From the NCBI RefSeq assembly GCF_002234675.1, contig NC_019860.2, forward strand, positions 11,220,586 through 11,284,585: a DNA stretch of 64,000 nt, given 5' to 3'. Within the stretch, counting starts at the first letter, position 1. Each line of letters starts with the position of its first letter. This document shows positions 22,699-33,836 of this stretch, one piece after another. The DNA is from Oryzias latipes (taxonomy: Eukaryota > Chordata > Actinopteri > Beloniformes > Adrianichthyidae). A model generated the notes under the pieces. That model saw only the letters and a program-made list of their open reading frames with translations, had not been told where the DNA came from and did no database searches. A program made the translations under genes and the position numbers.

Positions 22699-24611
22699 AA
22701 CATAATAAAAAAGACCAACAGTATGTATTTGTAAACGATGAATACAGACAAAAAATTCATCTTTTGTTTGTGTAAAATTAGTGTTGCTATGTGGTTATTG
22801 GGCTATTTGTTTAACTTTCTAACACAAATTATGATGGTTTCTGTTTTTATTGGCGCTTGGACCTGAGTCTAAGCCATTGCAATAAGTCTAGAGCTTTAAT
22901 GCACACATTTTATAGAACTAAGCATACAAATTTAGTTGATTTTTTTAAATTAAATTTATTTTGTCCATTTTTTTAATTCATGCTATTTTATATTCATTTT
23001 ATTATTTAAATCACAAAACATAAATGAGTAACTGTTGTAAAAAGACAAACAAACATTGATATCATGAGGCTTCAGTGCTGTGGAGGTTCAAAATGGAAAA
23101 CCAGTCATGATTTCCAGGCACAAAAGAGAGCAGGTGAGAATGTCTTCAGAAAGGCTCCCATTCAACAAAAACACTTGGTTTCATAAAAGTACCATGAAGT
23201 TAATTTCTTTTAGGTTGCTACAATATCAAACTTTTCAACCAACTGTGGAGCAAACTGTAACTATTAAGTTTATAAACTAATCTTTCAAATATAAATGACA
23301 TTTCATGGCTATTTACCAGAGTAGCAAACCCCATTCTCGCAGGACTTCCCTCCTGCATGATGCAACATTTAGATTCCAGTAAAGCTGTAAAAGTTTTATG
23401 ATTCAGGTTTTTATGATGTTCATTTTAAAATAAAGTTACATTTCCTGCAACAACAAAGAGCTCTTTCTCTTTTAGAATGTCCTGATCTAAATCTGACCTG
23501 AATTATTCACCTCAAGAGTTTCCTTTTTATCTAGCAAACAATCACAGTTTAATGAACATAAAACTATTAAGAGATAAAGTAAATAATGCACATATAATGC
23601 ATTTTTAAAAGTCCTATGTATTTCAGAAGAATAAACCACTGTTCACAAAGAAAGTCAATGAGGCTCTTTTCTTTTTATTTCTTTTCTTCTGGCAAAATAA
23701 ATCAATTGGGGACAGTATGACAGGGAATAAGCCTACATAGCCTCCACCCCTTGCATTAAACCAAAATCCTGATCAAATTCAAACCAAAAAAACACAGGCT
23801 AAAGATTTATTTTACTTGTTACATGTGTACCAAAAACTAAAAATACCCCCCAATTCTAACAGGAAAACGTCCATACAATGTGGGCAATTTGTGAACAAAA
23901 ATACAAAACAAAAAGAAAACCTTTTACGTTTAAGACAAGCCTCTTAAAGCAAATCAATAAATGGGTCCACAGGATGATTCAGGAAGTGCTCCCAATGAAC
24001 CAGGAAGTAAACATAAAAACACTGAACTAAAATCACGTGACTACAAAAATAGTGAATTACAATGGACAGTACTTCACAGCACTATCTTTATCATGTTTAA
24101 AAAAAAACTGTATCAATTTATTGATAAAATATATCCTAAATCCAAATAACAAATCTTTTCCTGAATTAAAAAAAAATGCATAAGGCGAGCCTTAGTTTAA
24201 TCATCTCAGGATACACTCCCGAATCCTTTAAGTGGCAATATTGCACTTGCAAACTTTTAAAATGTGAGGCAAAATACGACTATTGCGGTGACGAAGAAAA
24301 ATCACATACAGTGGCGGAGTACAATACGTTTAACCCTGCCCACGTTGAGCCACGCCTCGGTCTGCACACTGCAACTAGGGGTAGTTTGCTCAATCAGCTT
24401 TATTTACAGCCGCATTCGCTTCACAAATGAGACAAACAGGTTACCTAGTAATGTCAGTAAGCTTATATTCTGCCTCCAAACTAGAATACATAATATACAA
24501 TGAGTAAAGACATCAGTTCCCCAAATTTATATTCATGGTAGAATAAAGCTCAAGAGCAGATTTATATTCTAAAAATATCATCATCCAATACTTTTTTTTA
24601 TCTTTTCCAGG

Positions 24612-25109
24612 ATGTCTAAGGAGAAGAAACACAAGCCAGCACCAAGCTCTGTGTCCGTAAAGAGTGATCATTCTGCAGATTATCCTTTAAACTTTAAAGA
24701 TGGACATCAGATCCTTGGAAAAAGGTGACGTTTCATTCCACATTAGTCAGATTCCACAAACTGTGGGAGAAAAGGGGCTCAAGACTTATAATTCTTCTGA
24801 ATTTTGTGTATTAAAACCCACAGTGTATTGATGGACAAATATCTTTCACTTATCTTTGTCTCAGTATTTCACTCTTGGATGCAGATCTGGCATAAATTGT
24901 GTAGCTACATTGTGAAGCTTATAATCACAACCTACTCACATTAAGAACTTGGCATCCATATCCCCTTACTTTCTCCCCCTCTCTTTTTTCTTCTTCTATC
25001 TCTCTCTTTTTTTCTTTGTTTCTTCAACACTTTTCCCTTCTCTCTTCCCTCTGTAAAAAGAAAAATGTACACACACACACACACACACCCACCCACACAC
25101 ACACACACA

Positions 25110-25201
<92 letters not shown>

Positions 25202-28200
25202 TATTTGCTATTGTAATAGCAAAATCTGTCCAACACTAAAGACCTTCAGCTTTCATCTGTTTGTTCAGATGTTAGACAGGACAAGTTAAAAAAGGAAATT
25301 TATTGTATTTTTCACTACCATTTGTCTTTTGTAGAAACTCTCGTGAGAAGAAACCCTTACCAGCACCAAGCTCTGTGTCCGTAAAGAGTGATCAATCTGC
25401 AGACTATTCTTTAAACTTTAAAGATGGACACCAGTCCCCTGAAACAAGGTGATTTTGAGTTTCTTTTCATCAGCTTCCCATAAACTGTAAGATGATAGGA
25501 GTTGCAGACCAAATAGAGCTAAACATTGCCCCTCCAGGTGTCAGGACAGGACATACTTGGAACATCTCCCTTGGGGGGGGCTTCTAAGACACCTTCAGAA
25601 CAGATTCTCGAGCAGCCTCAACACATTCTTGTTTAGTAATCAGTGTTGCTGGTTTTCTTTTAAGATCGTATTGAGCTTCTCAACAGGATCTCCTTTCAGA
25701 CCCAAGTTCTTCACCGGATTCATGGGTTGCTCCCCTGACAATGGCTACAGCTCCAAACAGTTGAATTGGCAATAACGTGGAGGGCGTGGTCCACTTACAC
25801 TCAATGTCTCCAGACTCTCAGCACTTGGTTGATTATGTTCTGGATATAAAAGTTTTAGACTCCATGGCAATGAGCTTAGCCAGAAGTTAACTAAAATACA
25901 CCATTGTGTTAGTACCTAATGTTTTAGTGGCCAAAATGTGAAGTATGAAATGTATGAAGTACAAAAGTATGAAAAGAAAAATGTAAAGTCCAACAATAGA
26001 ATCCCATTTGCATTTAGGGGCACTTTCCCAGAGATTCCAAAGAGGTTGGGTACCTTGACCTACTGTTCAAGTAAGCCCCAACAGGTGGAGACAGTTTACC
26101 AGTTTGTCCAGTGAGCCTGTCCATTGGTAGCTGAGCTGGGGGACCATGAGCAAGTCCACCCCGAACCGAAACCTCTAATCATGAGCAACTCCCGTGTCTA
26201 GCTTCTGAAAATTTTCGGTTCAAAACTCCAAACAATGTAATGCACCTAGTCCAACTATTTGAATCAGATACTCTCGCAATTCGGCTGTTGTTGCACCAAT
26301 CACCTTTGTTATTAAAATTCAACAAATGTGACCATTTGGGATCCATCCTTTGGCTTAAAGTAAGGTAATTCAGTGTCATCTGCCCAATTCCCACTAAAGG
26401 AAACTGGGCCAATAGGTGCTTACCTGCCCCATGTCAAGGCATCTCTTGTTGTTCTATATTCCTGGCTTCATGATAGAACTTGTCACCCATTGGACCATAG
26501 GTGTTGGGCCTGGGAAAAATGAGTTCTACAATCACTGAAGTACTCAAACCTTTCAACCATCTTTTCCTGTTTTTGCAGTGTTGTTCAACAGAAGAAAGCT
26601 CCCGACAAAATGAGCACTGTTTCCATGAAGAGTGATCGATCTGCCGACTACCCTTTAAACTGTAAAAATGGACACCAGTTACCTGAAACAAGGTGAACTT
26701 TCAGTCCACATAAATCTGTATCCTATCAACTTTGGGAGGACAAGAACTGCAGACCAGATTCATTCTTTAGAATATTTATAATTAAGTTATCATCTTTGCT
26801 CTTTATCTTTCCAGGGTGTCTCATGAGGAGAAACACTTACCAGCACCAAGCTCTGTGTCCATAAAAAGTGATCAATCTGCAGGCTATCCTTTAAACTTTA
26901 AAGATGGACAATGGTTCCCTGAAACAAAGTGAGATTCAGTCCACATTAGTCAGATTCCACATATTGACATGGATTACGACTACAGGAAGAAAAAATGTCT
27001 CTTTTGTGTTGTCAGGATGGAGCAGGTGGGACCAGAGATGCTCAGAGGACAGTCTGAGCAGTACAATCAAACAGAGCTGGACACCATCTTTAAGGTTGGA
27101 GCAGAACAAAATTATACAAAACCTCTCAGTGAGGATTTGCTTACATTCTGTTGGGTCAAAAAGTTTTAGGTTATGCAAAAATATTTATGCATCTGTAAAT
27201 CTAAAATTCTATTTTAATTTTTAATTTTAAATATAAAAATCTAATTTAAAAAGTGAACACGTAAAAGTAAAAAGAAAAAAGAAAAAAGACTTATGTTTTG
27301 GAATGCTTATGCACAATTTTGGTGGTTTTATCTTTGATAAATTTATTTTCTTTACTGTTAGTGATCTTACACTATGACGGAGTATTAGGGTCTACCTGAA
27401 AAGAAATGTTTTTATAAATATATGTATATATATGTATATATATATGAGAAAAATGATGTCAACGTTTGAAGAAAAGTCAAGATTTAACAATAATAAAGTC
27501 ATTACAGAAAAGTCTACATCTTACAAGAGTACAACCATGTAGGTATTAGTTAAAAAGTTTTAATTTTACAAGATAAAGTTATACTTGAAAATAAAGTTGT
27601 AATTTCATGTATATAAGGTTATACATTTACAAGTAAGCCAAACCAGATTCAGCGAGATTCTTTTGTGCGATATGCTTTTGATTTCTCTAAATCGTATGCA
27701 ACAGAAATAAACAGGTAATGTTCTATTGTCTTTGTTGAAATATTTTAAAAGCTATATTTATGATTGTATTAAAAAAACAAAAAACGTTTTGCTTGTAAAA
27801 TGTGGACTCTTTGAAGTATAAACTTCTTACTTTACTCTTGTAAATTGTTAAATTTTATAATCATACATCTTTTTTCTTGCAATCGTACAACTTTATTTTC
27901 ACACATTTTTTACTTTTTCTTATAATTTTAAGACAAATTACGATCAATAGTGACATTTTTTTGTCGTAATTTTACATTTTTACCTCCATAAAATTTTGAC
28001 TTTTTTCTCATAAGTTTATGAGAAAAAACCTCTATTCACATGATTTTATTTTCAAATTTTTGTTTATTTTTCTTCTTTTATGACCCTAGTACTCAGTTGT
28101 ATGACCCAGCCAAGGAGATTTAAAGAACATTGTTCACCCAATGGAACTCAGATTTCTCTGGATTTCTTTTATGCTTTTCAGCTTCTTGAGGAAAACATCA

Positions 28201-31200
28201 CTACATTTGTGAAGAATGAGCTGAACAGGTTCCGCGAGGCTCTGAAACCAGATTTAGCAAAATCCTCAACCAGCCACAAAGAGGAAGAGATGATGGGTTG
28301 CGATAATGCAGAACCAAAACAAACAAGTAGAGCATTCTTTCTGAAGATCGCTATGTACTTCCTGAGGGAAATGAAACAGGAGAAATTGGCTGACCTACTA
28401 CACAGCAGTAAGAGAACTTCACACCGCCTTGAAACAACAGTTTGCTTAAAATCCAACCTGATGTTTTCTGTTTTTTATTTAGAAAGCATTGCCCCGGAGT
28501 GCCAAACCAAAATGAAATCCAATCTGAAAGAGAGGTTCCAGTGTTTGTTTGAGGCAATCGCTAAAACAGGAAGCCGAACCCTTCTGAATGAGATCTACAC
28601 AGAGCTTTACATCACAGAGGGGGGTGCTGGAGGGCTCAATGAAATACATGAGGTCAGACTAATTGAGGCAGCATTGAGTAAAGCAGAAAGAAGCATCAGA
28701 CATGTGGACATCTTTAAACCTCCACCTGACAGAAAGGAACCAATCAGAACTGTGATGACAAAGGGAGTGGCTGGCATAGGGAAAACAGTCTTAACGCAGA
28801 AGTTCACTCTGGACTGGGCTGAAGGCAAAGCAAACCAGAACATCCACTTCATATTTCCATTCACTTTCCGAGAGCTGAATGTGCTGAAAAAGAAGTTTAG
28901 CTTGGTAGAACTCATTCATCACTTTTTCCCTGAAACCAAAGAAGCAGGAATCTGGAGCTTTGAAAACTTCCAGGTCGTCTTCATCTTTGATGGCTTGGAT
29001 GAATACCGAATTCCCCTGGATTTCCACAGGACTCAGGTTCTAAGTGACCCAAAAAAGCCTGCCAAAGTGGGTAAGCTGCTGACAAACCTCATCAGGGGGA
29101 ACCTGCTTCCTTCTGCTCACATCTGGATAACCACACGACCTGCAGCAGCCAATCAGATCCCTCCTCAACTTATTGGTATGGTAACAGAAGTCAGAGGGTT
29201 CAATGATCCACAAAAGGAAGAGTACTTTAGGAAGAGATTCAGAAATAAGTCACAGTCCAGCAGAATAATCTCCCACATCAAGACAGCACAAAGCCTCCAC
29301 ATCATGTGCCACATCCCAGTTTTCTGCTGGATCACTGCTACAGTTCTGGATGATCTGCTGAAGACCAAAGAGGTGAAAAAGCTTCCCAGGAGCCTGACTG
29401 AGATGTACATCCACTTCCTGGTGATTCAGGCCAAAGTGAAGAAGATCAAATATGATGGAGGAGCTGAGTCAGATCCTCACTGGAGTCCAGAGAGCAGGAC
29501 GATGATGGAGTCTTTGGCAAAACTGGCTTTTGAGCAGCTGCAGAAAGGCAACCTGATCTTCTATGAATCTGACGTGACAGAGTGTGGCATCGATATCAGA
29601 GCAGCTTCAGTGTACTCAGGAGTGCTAACTCAGATCTTTGTTGAGGAGAGAGGGCTGTATCAGGACAAGGTATTCTGCTTCATCCATCTGAGCATTCAAG
29701 AATTCCTTGCTGCTCTGCATGTCCATGTGACTTTTACTGCCACTGGAGTCAATCTCATGGAAGAACAAAAGACAGAATCAAAACTGACTGAAGCAACTAA
29801 AATAACAAAGACAGTTTTCTATCAGATTGCTGTGGACAAAGCCCTACAAAGTCCCAATGGACACCTGGACTTGGTCCTCCGTTTCCTCCTGGGTCTCTCA
29901 CTCCAGACCAATCAGAATCTGCTTCGAGGTCTGTTGCCACAGACAGAGAGTAGCTCAAAAGCCATTGAAGAAACCATCCAATACATCAAAGAGAGAATTG
30001 AAAGAAAACAATCCACGGAGAAGTACATTAACCTCTTTCACTGTCTGAATGAACTGAATGACAATCTTTTAGTGGAGGAGATCCAACATTTCTTGAATTC
30101 AAGAAGTATCTCTACAGACAAAATGTCTCCTGCTCAGTGGTCTGCTCTGGTCTTCATCTTACTGTCATCAGAGGAAGATCTAGAAGTGTTTGACTTGAAG
30201 AAATTCTCTGCTTCAGAGGAGGCTCTTCTGAGGCTACTGCCAGTGATCAAAGCCTCCAACAAAGCTCTGTAAGTATCTAAAAAGAAGAAAGACCTCAGTT
30301 TTGATTCATTCTTAGAATGTCACAGTTTTTAAAGTGGCTGTTGTCTGGTTTCTTTCAGTTTGAGTGGCTGTAATCTGTCAAAGAAAAGCTGTAAAAAGCT
30401 CTCCTCACTTATCGGCACTGAGTCATCTAGTCTGAAAGAGTTGGACCTGAGTAACAACAACCTGACAGATTCAGGAGTGAAGCTTCTGTCAGAAGGACTC
30501 CAGAGTCCTCACTGTAGACTGGAAGTTCTAAGGTTGGTGATTCAGTATCAAGTCACCACTGAGCTCATGAGTAGATGATATGAATGAACTTTAAAACAGG
30601 AAGGTAATCTAATGCATTTCTTGTGTCCGTTTGCTCAGGTTATCAGGTTGTTTGGTCACAGAGGAGAGCTGTGCATTTCTGGCCTCAGCTTTGGCCTCCA
30701 ACTCCCATTTGAAAGAGTTGGACTTAAGCTACAACCATCCAGGAGTAGCAGGAGAGAACCTACTGAAAGCTGCTGTGGAGAATCCTCCGAGGAAACGGAA
30801 AACCCTACTCAGGTAGAGAAATTTCTGTAAGGTCTCATACATGTATGCCCTAAGATTAAAATCCAACAATTTTAGCCTCAGTTTGGCAAAATCTTGAGAC
30901 AGAAAGTTTACTTGAATGCTCCTAAAGGACCTGTTCAGACTCTTAAAGACTTGAAAATGTCACAGCTTTTATTTATAAGTTGAAATTTCAACTGATGGCC
31001 TTTCAGGCACTCTCCTGGATGAGTGCCTGGTCTGTTACTCAGGGGGCGAGGTCTTTTACCTGGATGGGGTGGGTGTACTCCTATGGTCAGGTGTGGGGGC
31101 AGGCTGGTAGGTTTTGAGATGTGACCCTAACCTTGATTGAGGGTTGGTATCTCTGGGTGCAGCTGGGGACATCCTCTGTCCAACCTCTGGTGGGGTACTT

Positions 31201-33350
31201 GTCTGCATATGTAGGAGATCTCCTACATATGCAGACAAGTGGTCTGCTGGCCAAGGGGGACCAGTGTCTGCTGCAGCAGACCAGTGTGTCACTGGCCAAG
31301 GGTACTGCTGGGTCCAGTGTGGTAATTTGTGTCTGTTGGTTCCCTCCTGAGTCAGTTTGCTTTGTCGTGTAAGGGCAGGTTGCTGGTGGGTTAGAGTTTG
31401 CACCCTTTATCGTTTTTTTTATTTGCAAATTGGAGACACAGGATGCGTAAGACATTAATTGTCTGCAAACGGGGGGCATCTACGAAAAACGTCACTTGTC
31501 AAATTTTAATTCACAACTTTTATTATGCTACTGTCACAAATACATCTACCACCGCTCAATGAGGAGGCATCGGCAGAATCTTCAAGATTAGCTGCTGATG
31601 CCCAATTAAATTAATTTTTTTAAATCATTGACATGGTCATCAGAAGGCAGCAGTAAGGCAGGATGACATCATTTCAAAATCGGGCGGCCACAGAGCAGTG
31701 GCAGCCGGATTGGTTGCAGCTCTGGTTGGATGATGTGTAAATGTCCCGGGAAGGGGACTGCTCTTGATATGCTGTTCGGGCAACACTCTGCGCTGACACC
31801 ATGGCCTCATTTAACAACTTCTTCTCCACCATTTTTGTGCATCTTGCTCGTCTTCTTTGTGTAGTGCAGCAAGCACAATGTTGTGTCTTCTTTGTATTCT
31901 TCTCAGCATCAACCACAATTCGCCAATGCGCAGGTGTCAGAGTTGCTGGGGTCCTAACGTCATTATGAGTTTTGTGCTGCATCAATCCCATCTTCCCATT
32001 TAAACCGACGGTGGCCGGGATTGCCAGATTGAAGTCTGGTCATTGTCGCACCCCCAGTCCATGACAACAGTCGAGTCGAGTGTCCGCTCTGCTACCATAC
32101 AATTTCTAACACTTGGAAGGTGGCAGAGGGATGCCAGAATGGTAGCAGGTGGGTGGCTGGAGGGTGGCAGTCTGAAATCAAACGATCATCAGACAATTTT
32201 GGGGACCTTGGAGACTCAGTCAATTATTACGCTGCTGGCTTCCTCCCACCCGCCTGTCACTGGACTGCTACCGCGCGACAATAAAATGTGCACAGGCAGC
32301 CACTGACCAATTTGACCAATTTCATTTGAACTTTTGAACCATGCGGCATGTAAAAATGCGATTGCTGTCTCCGATAACCCCTATTCCTTTGTCATGTCCT
32401 GAAAGTGCAGCCACAGGCCGATTTTACTGCCAAACTTGTAGTAAGGTCGCCGCGTGTTGGCATTTTGGGATATGTGACACACATTCCATTCCGCCACACA
32501 AAACACACACATGCACTTGCTTGGGGTTTATCCTTTGTCCCATACCTCATCCTAGGTGGGTGGAGCCTGCAACTGGTGTGGGGGTTGGAGTTCTGTTTTG
32601 GGTGCATTTGTCTGCTACTTCCAGAATTTTTCTTTTGATGAAACTTTTTAACCTGCATGTACTTTGTCCTCAGATTGGACCATGCTGGACCCTGGATGCT
32701 GACAGTTGGCCTGAGGAAGTGTAAGTTATTTTAAAAAACAAAAGAAAACAAAACGTTTTTCTCTTTTCTATCTTACGCTGGATTGCTGTCATGTTGCTCC
32801 AGATTCAGGTCGACTCTCTTTGGATTTAAAGACTGCTCACAAAAACCTCAGGCTGTCTGATGACAACCGCAAGGTGAATGCAGTGGAAGAGGAAGAGCAA
32901 TATCCTGACAACCCCGAGCGGTTTGACCATTATCAGCAGCTGCTTTGCAGCCATGGGTTGACTGGGAGGTCCTACTGGGAAGTAGAGTGGAAGGGAATGG
33001 TGAGCATTGGAATCACTTACAAAGGAATCACAAGGAAAGGAGAGAATGCTGACTGTATTCTGGGAGGCAACAAACAGTCCTGGAGTTTGTTTTGTTCTGG
33101 AAGCACCTACTCTTTTTACCACAACAGCCAACAGACAGAAATTGCTCCACCGTCTGACTCTAACAGAGTGGGGGTGTATCTAGACTGGCCCTCTGGCTCT
33201 GTGTCTTTCTACAAAATCTCCTCCACATCTGATCTGATTCACCTCCACACCATCAGCACCAAATTCACAGAGCCGGTCTATCCGGCTTTCAGGGTCGGGT
33301 TTCAGTTTGGTTATGTAGCTTCTTCAGTGTCCCTGTGTGAGCTGAAATAA
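24612..33350 (+). CDS. NLRC3-like fish NLR: FISNA-NACHT-LRR-B30.2 receptor
   Basis: Cytoplasmic innate-immune sensor of the large fish NLR-C type. Ten phase-consistent exons: 24612-24724, 25335-25448, 26579-26692, 26815-26928, 27016-27094, 28182-30268, 30359-30532, 30639-30812, 32674-32720 and 32803-33350, giving 1187 aa. The first four encode repeats around [22 protein letters not shown]. The big exon carries FISNA, then NACHT with Walker A GVAGIGKT (residues 373-380) and Walker [12 protein letters not shown] (about 443-453), then the helical region. Two 174-nt LRR exons follow, then PRY-SPRY (B30.2). The start ATG directly follows an acceptor with the phase of the repeat exons, so an upstream coding exon is possible. 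Only two LRRs are present. No frameshift or stop is seen, so it appears functional. A member of a multigene family, so no symbol is given. Confidence 0.9.
25064..25207. repeat. (CA)n-(TA)n microsatellite in NLR intron 1
   Basis: CA repeat interrupted by CCACCC, then about 45 TA units to about 25207. It generates meaningless Tyr-Ile frames on both strands. Confidence 0.95.
27460..28070. repeat. Degenerate AT-rich repeat around TAAAGT..AATTTTAC
   Basis: The left part repeats AATAAAGT(C/T)(A/G)T and CTTACAAGAGTACAAC-like phrases. The right part repeats the complementary style (CTTGTAAATTG.TAAATTTTATAATCATAC, CAACTTTATTTTCACA). It looks like a decayed satellite with an inverted arrangement, within the intron before the NACHT exon. 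Confidence 0.4.
31197..31240. repeat. Perfect 44-bp palindrome
   Basis: The 22 bases from 31197 (ACTTGTCTGCATATGTAGGA followed by GA) are the exact reverse complement of 31219-31240, with no spacer. It lies in the NLR intron between the second LRR exon and the PRY exon. A 16-bp palindrome, GTCTGCTGCAGCAGAC, follows about 27 bp later. Confidence 0.95.
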
Positions 33351-33351
33351 A
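33346..33351 (+). other. AATAAA overlapping the NLR stop codon
   Basis: The stop TAA (33348-33350) lies inside AATAAA. No other canonical signal is seen before the LINE at 33837, so a very short 3' UTR, or use of a distal or non-canonical signal, must be considered. Confidence 0.5.
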
Positions 33352-33461
33352 TTTCTGTATTCTTGTAACCATGCATAGCTCAGACCTTGATCTCAGACTC
33401 TACAGACATCAGATAATTAATTTGTAGGTAAAGTTTTCTTGAAAAGAAAAACAAAAAGATG

Positions 33462-33818
33462 TACCTTATTTTCCGCACTATAAGGCGCACCTAAAAGCCT
33501 TAACTTTTTTCAGAATACCACAGAGTTCCTAAAATATGGATTAGTTCTAGTTGTGTTTACTGATGTCAAAGTGATTTTGAGAGGCCCACGGCGCTCTGTC
33601 AAAATGGCAGTCTGTTTTTTTGCAACTTGCAAACAAGTTTGGGGGTTTTAAAAATATGCTAATATGGCGAACATGAAGCAGTGTGGAACTGTGTTTTTTG
33701 TACATGTTGCTAACTAACATGGTTGGGAGTAAGCATAGTCACTGTAATGTTTGCTTTAGCGCTCTCCATCTGTTTTGTTTCATCTTGATGGGTCCCCTTA
33801 CATGCCTATCAAAAAATG
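33462..33818 (+). mobile_element. Fragment of ACTATAAGGCGCAC repeat family
   Basis: It begins GTACCTTATTTTCCGCACTA then TAAGGCGCACCTAAAAGCC, a terminus typical of a widespread vertebrate DNA-repeat family and related in style to the element at 44631-45207. Only one end is visible. The RTE LINE inserted to its right may have split it. Confidence 0.4.
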
Positions 33819-33836
33819 TGCATCTAATCATACACA

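Larger units (their letters stand above)
21712..24610. other. Spacer between fbxo3 and the NLR gene
   Basis: The two genes are divergent, so the fbxo3 promoter should lie just right of 21711. Apart from the microsatellites and the orphan exon-like segment listed separately, I see no gene. AT-rich from 22300 to 24550. Confidence 0.5.

Noticed and set aside
24941-25289. Tyr-Ile repeat proteins on both strands
   Set aside because: Pure translation of a (TA)n/(CA)n microsatellite.
31056-31479. ORFs of 83-130 codons in the NLR intron
   Set aside because: They overlap on both strands across a palindromic GC-rich stretch, lack domains and are not needed for the phase of the flanking exons.
31500-32660. 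A further mobile element or gene in the NLR intron
   Set aside because: Some ORFs and inverted phrases occur, but I found no consistent termini, duplication or protein motif.
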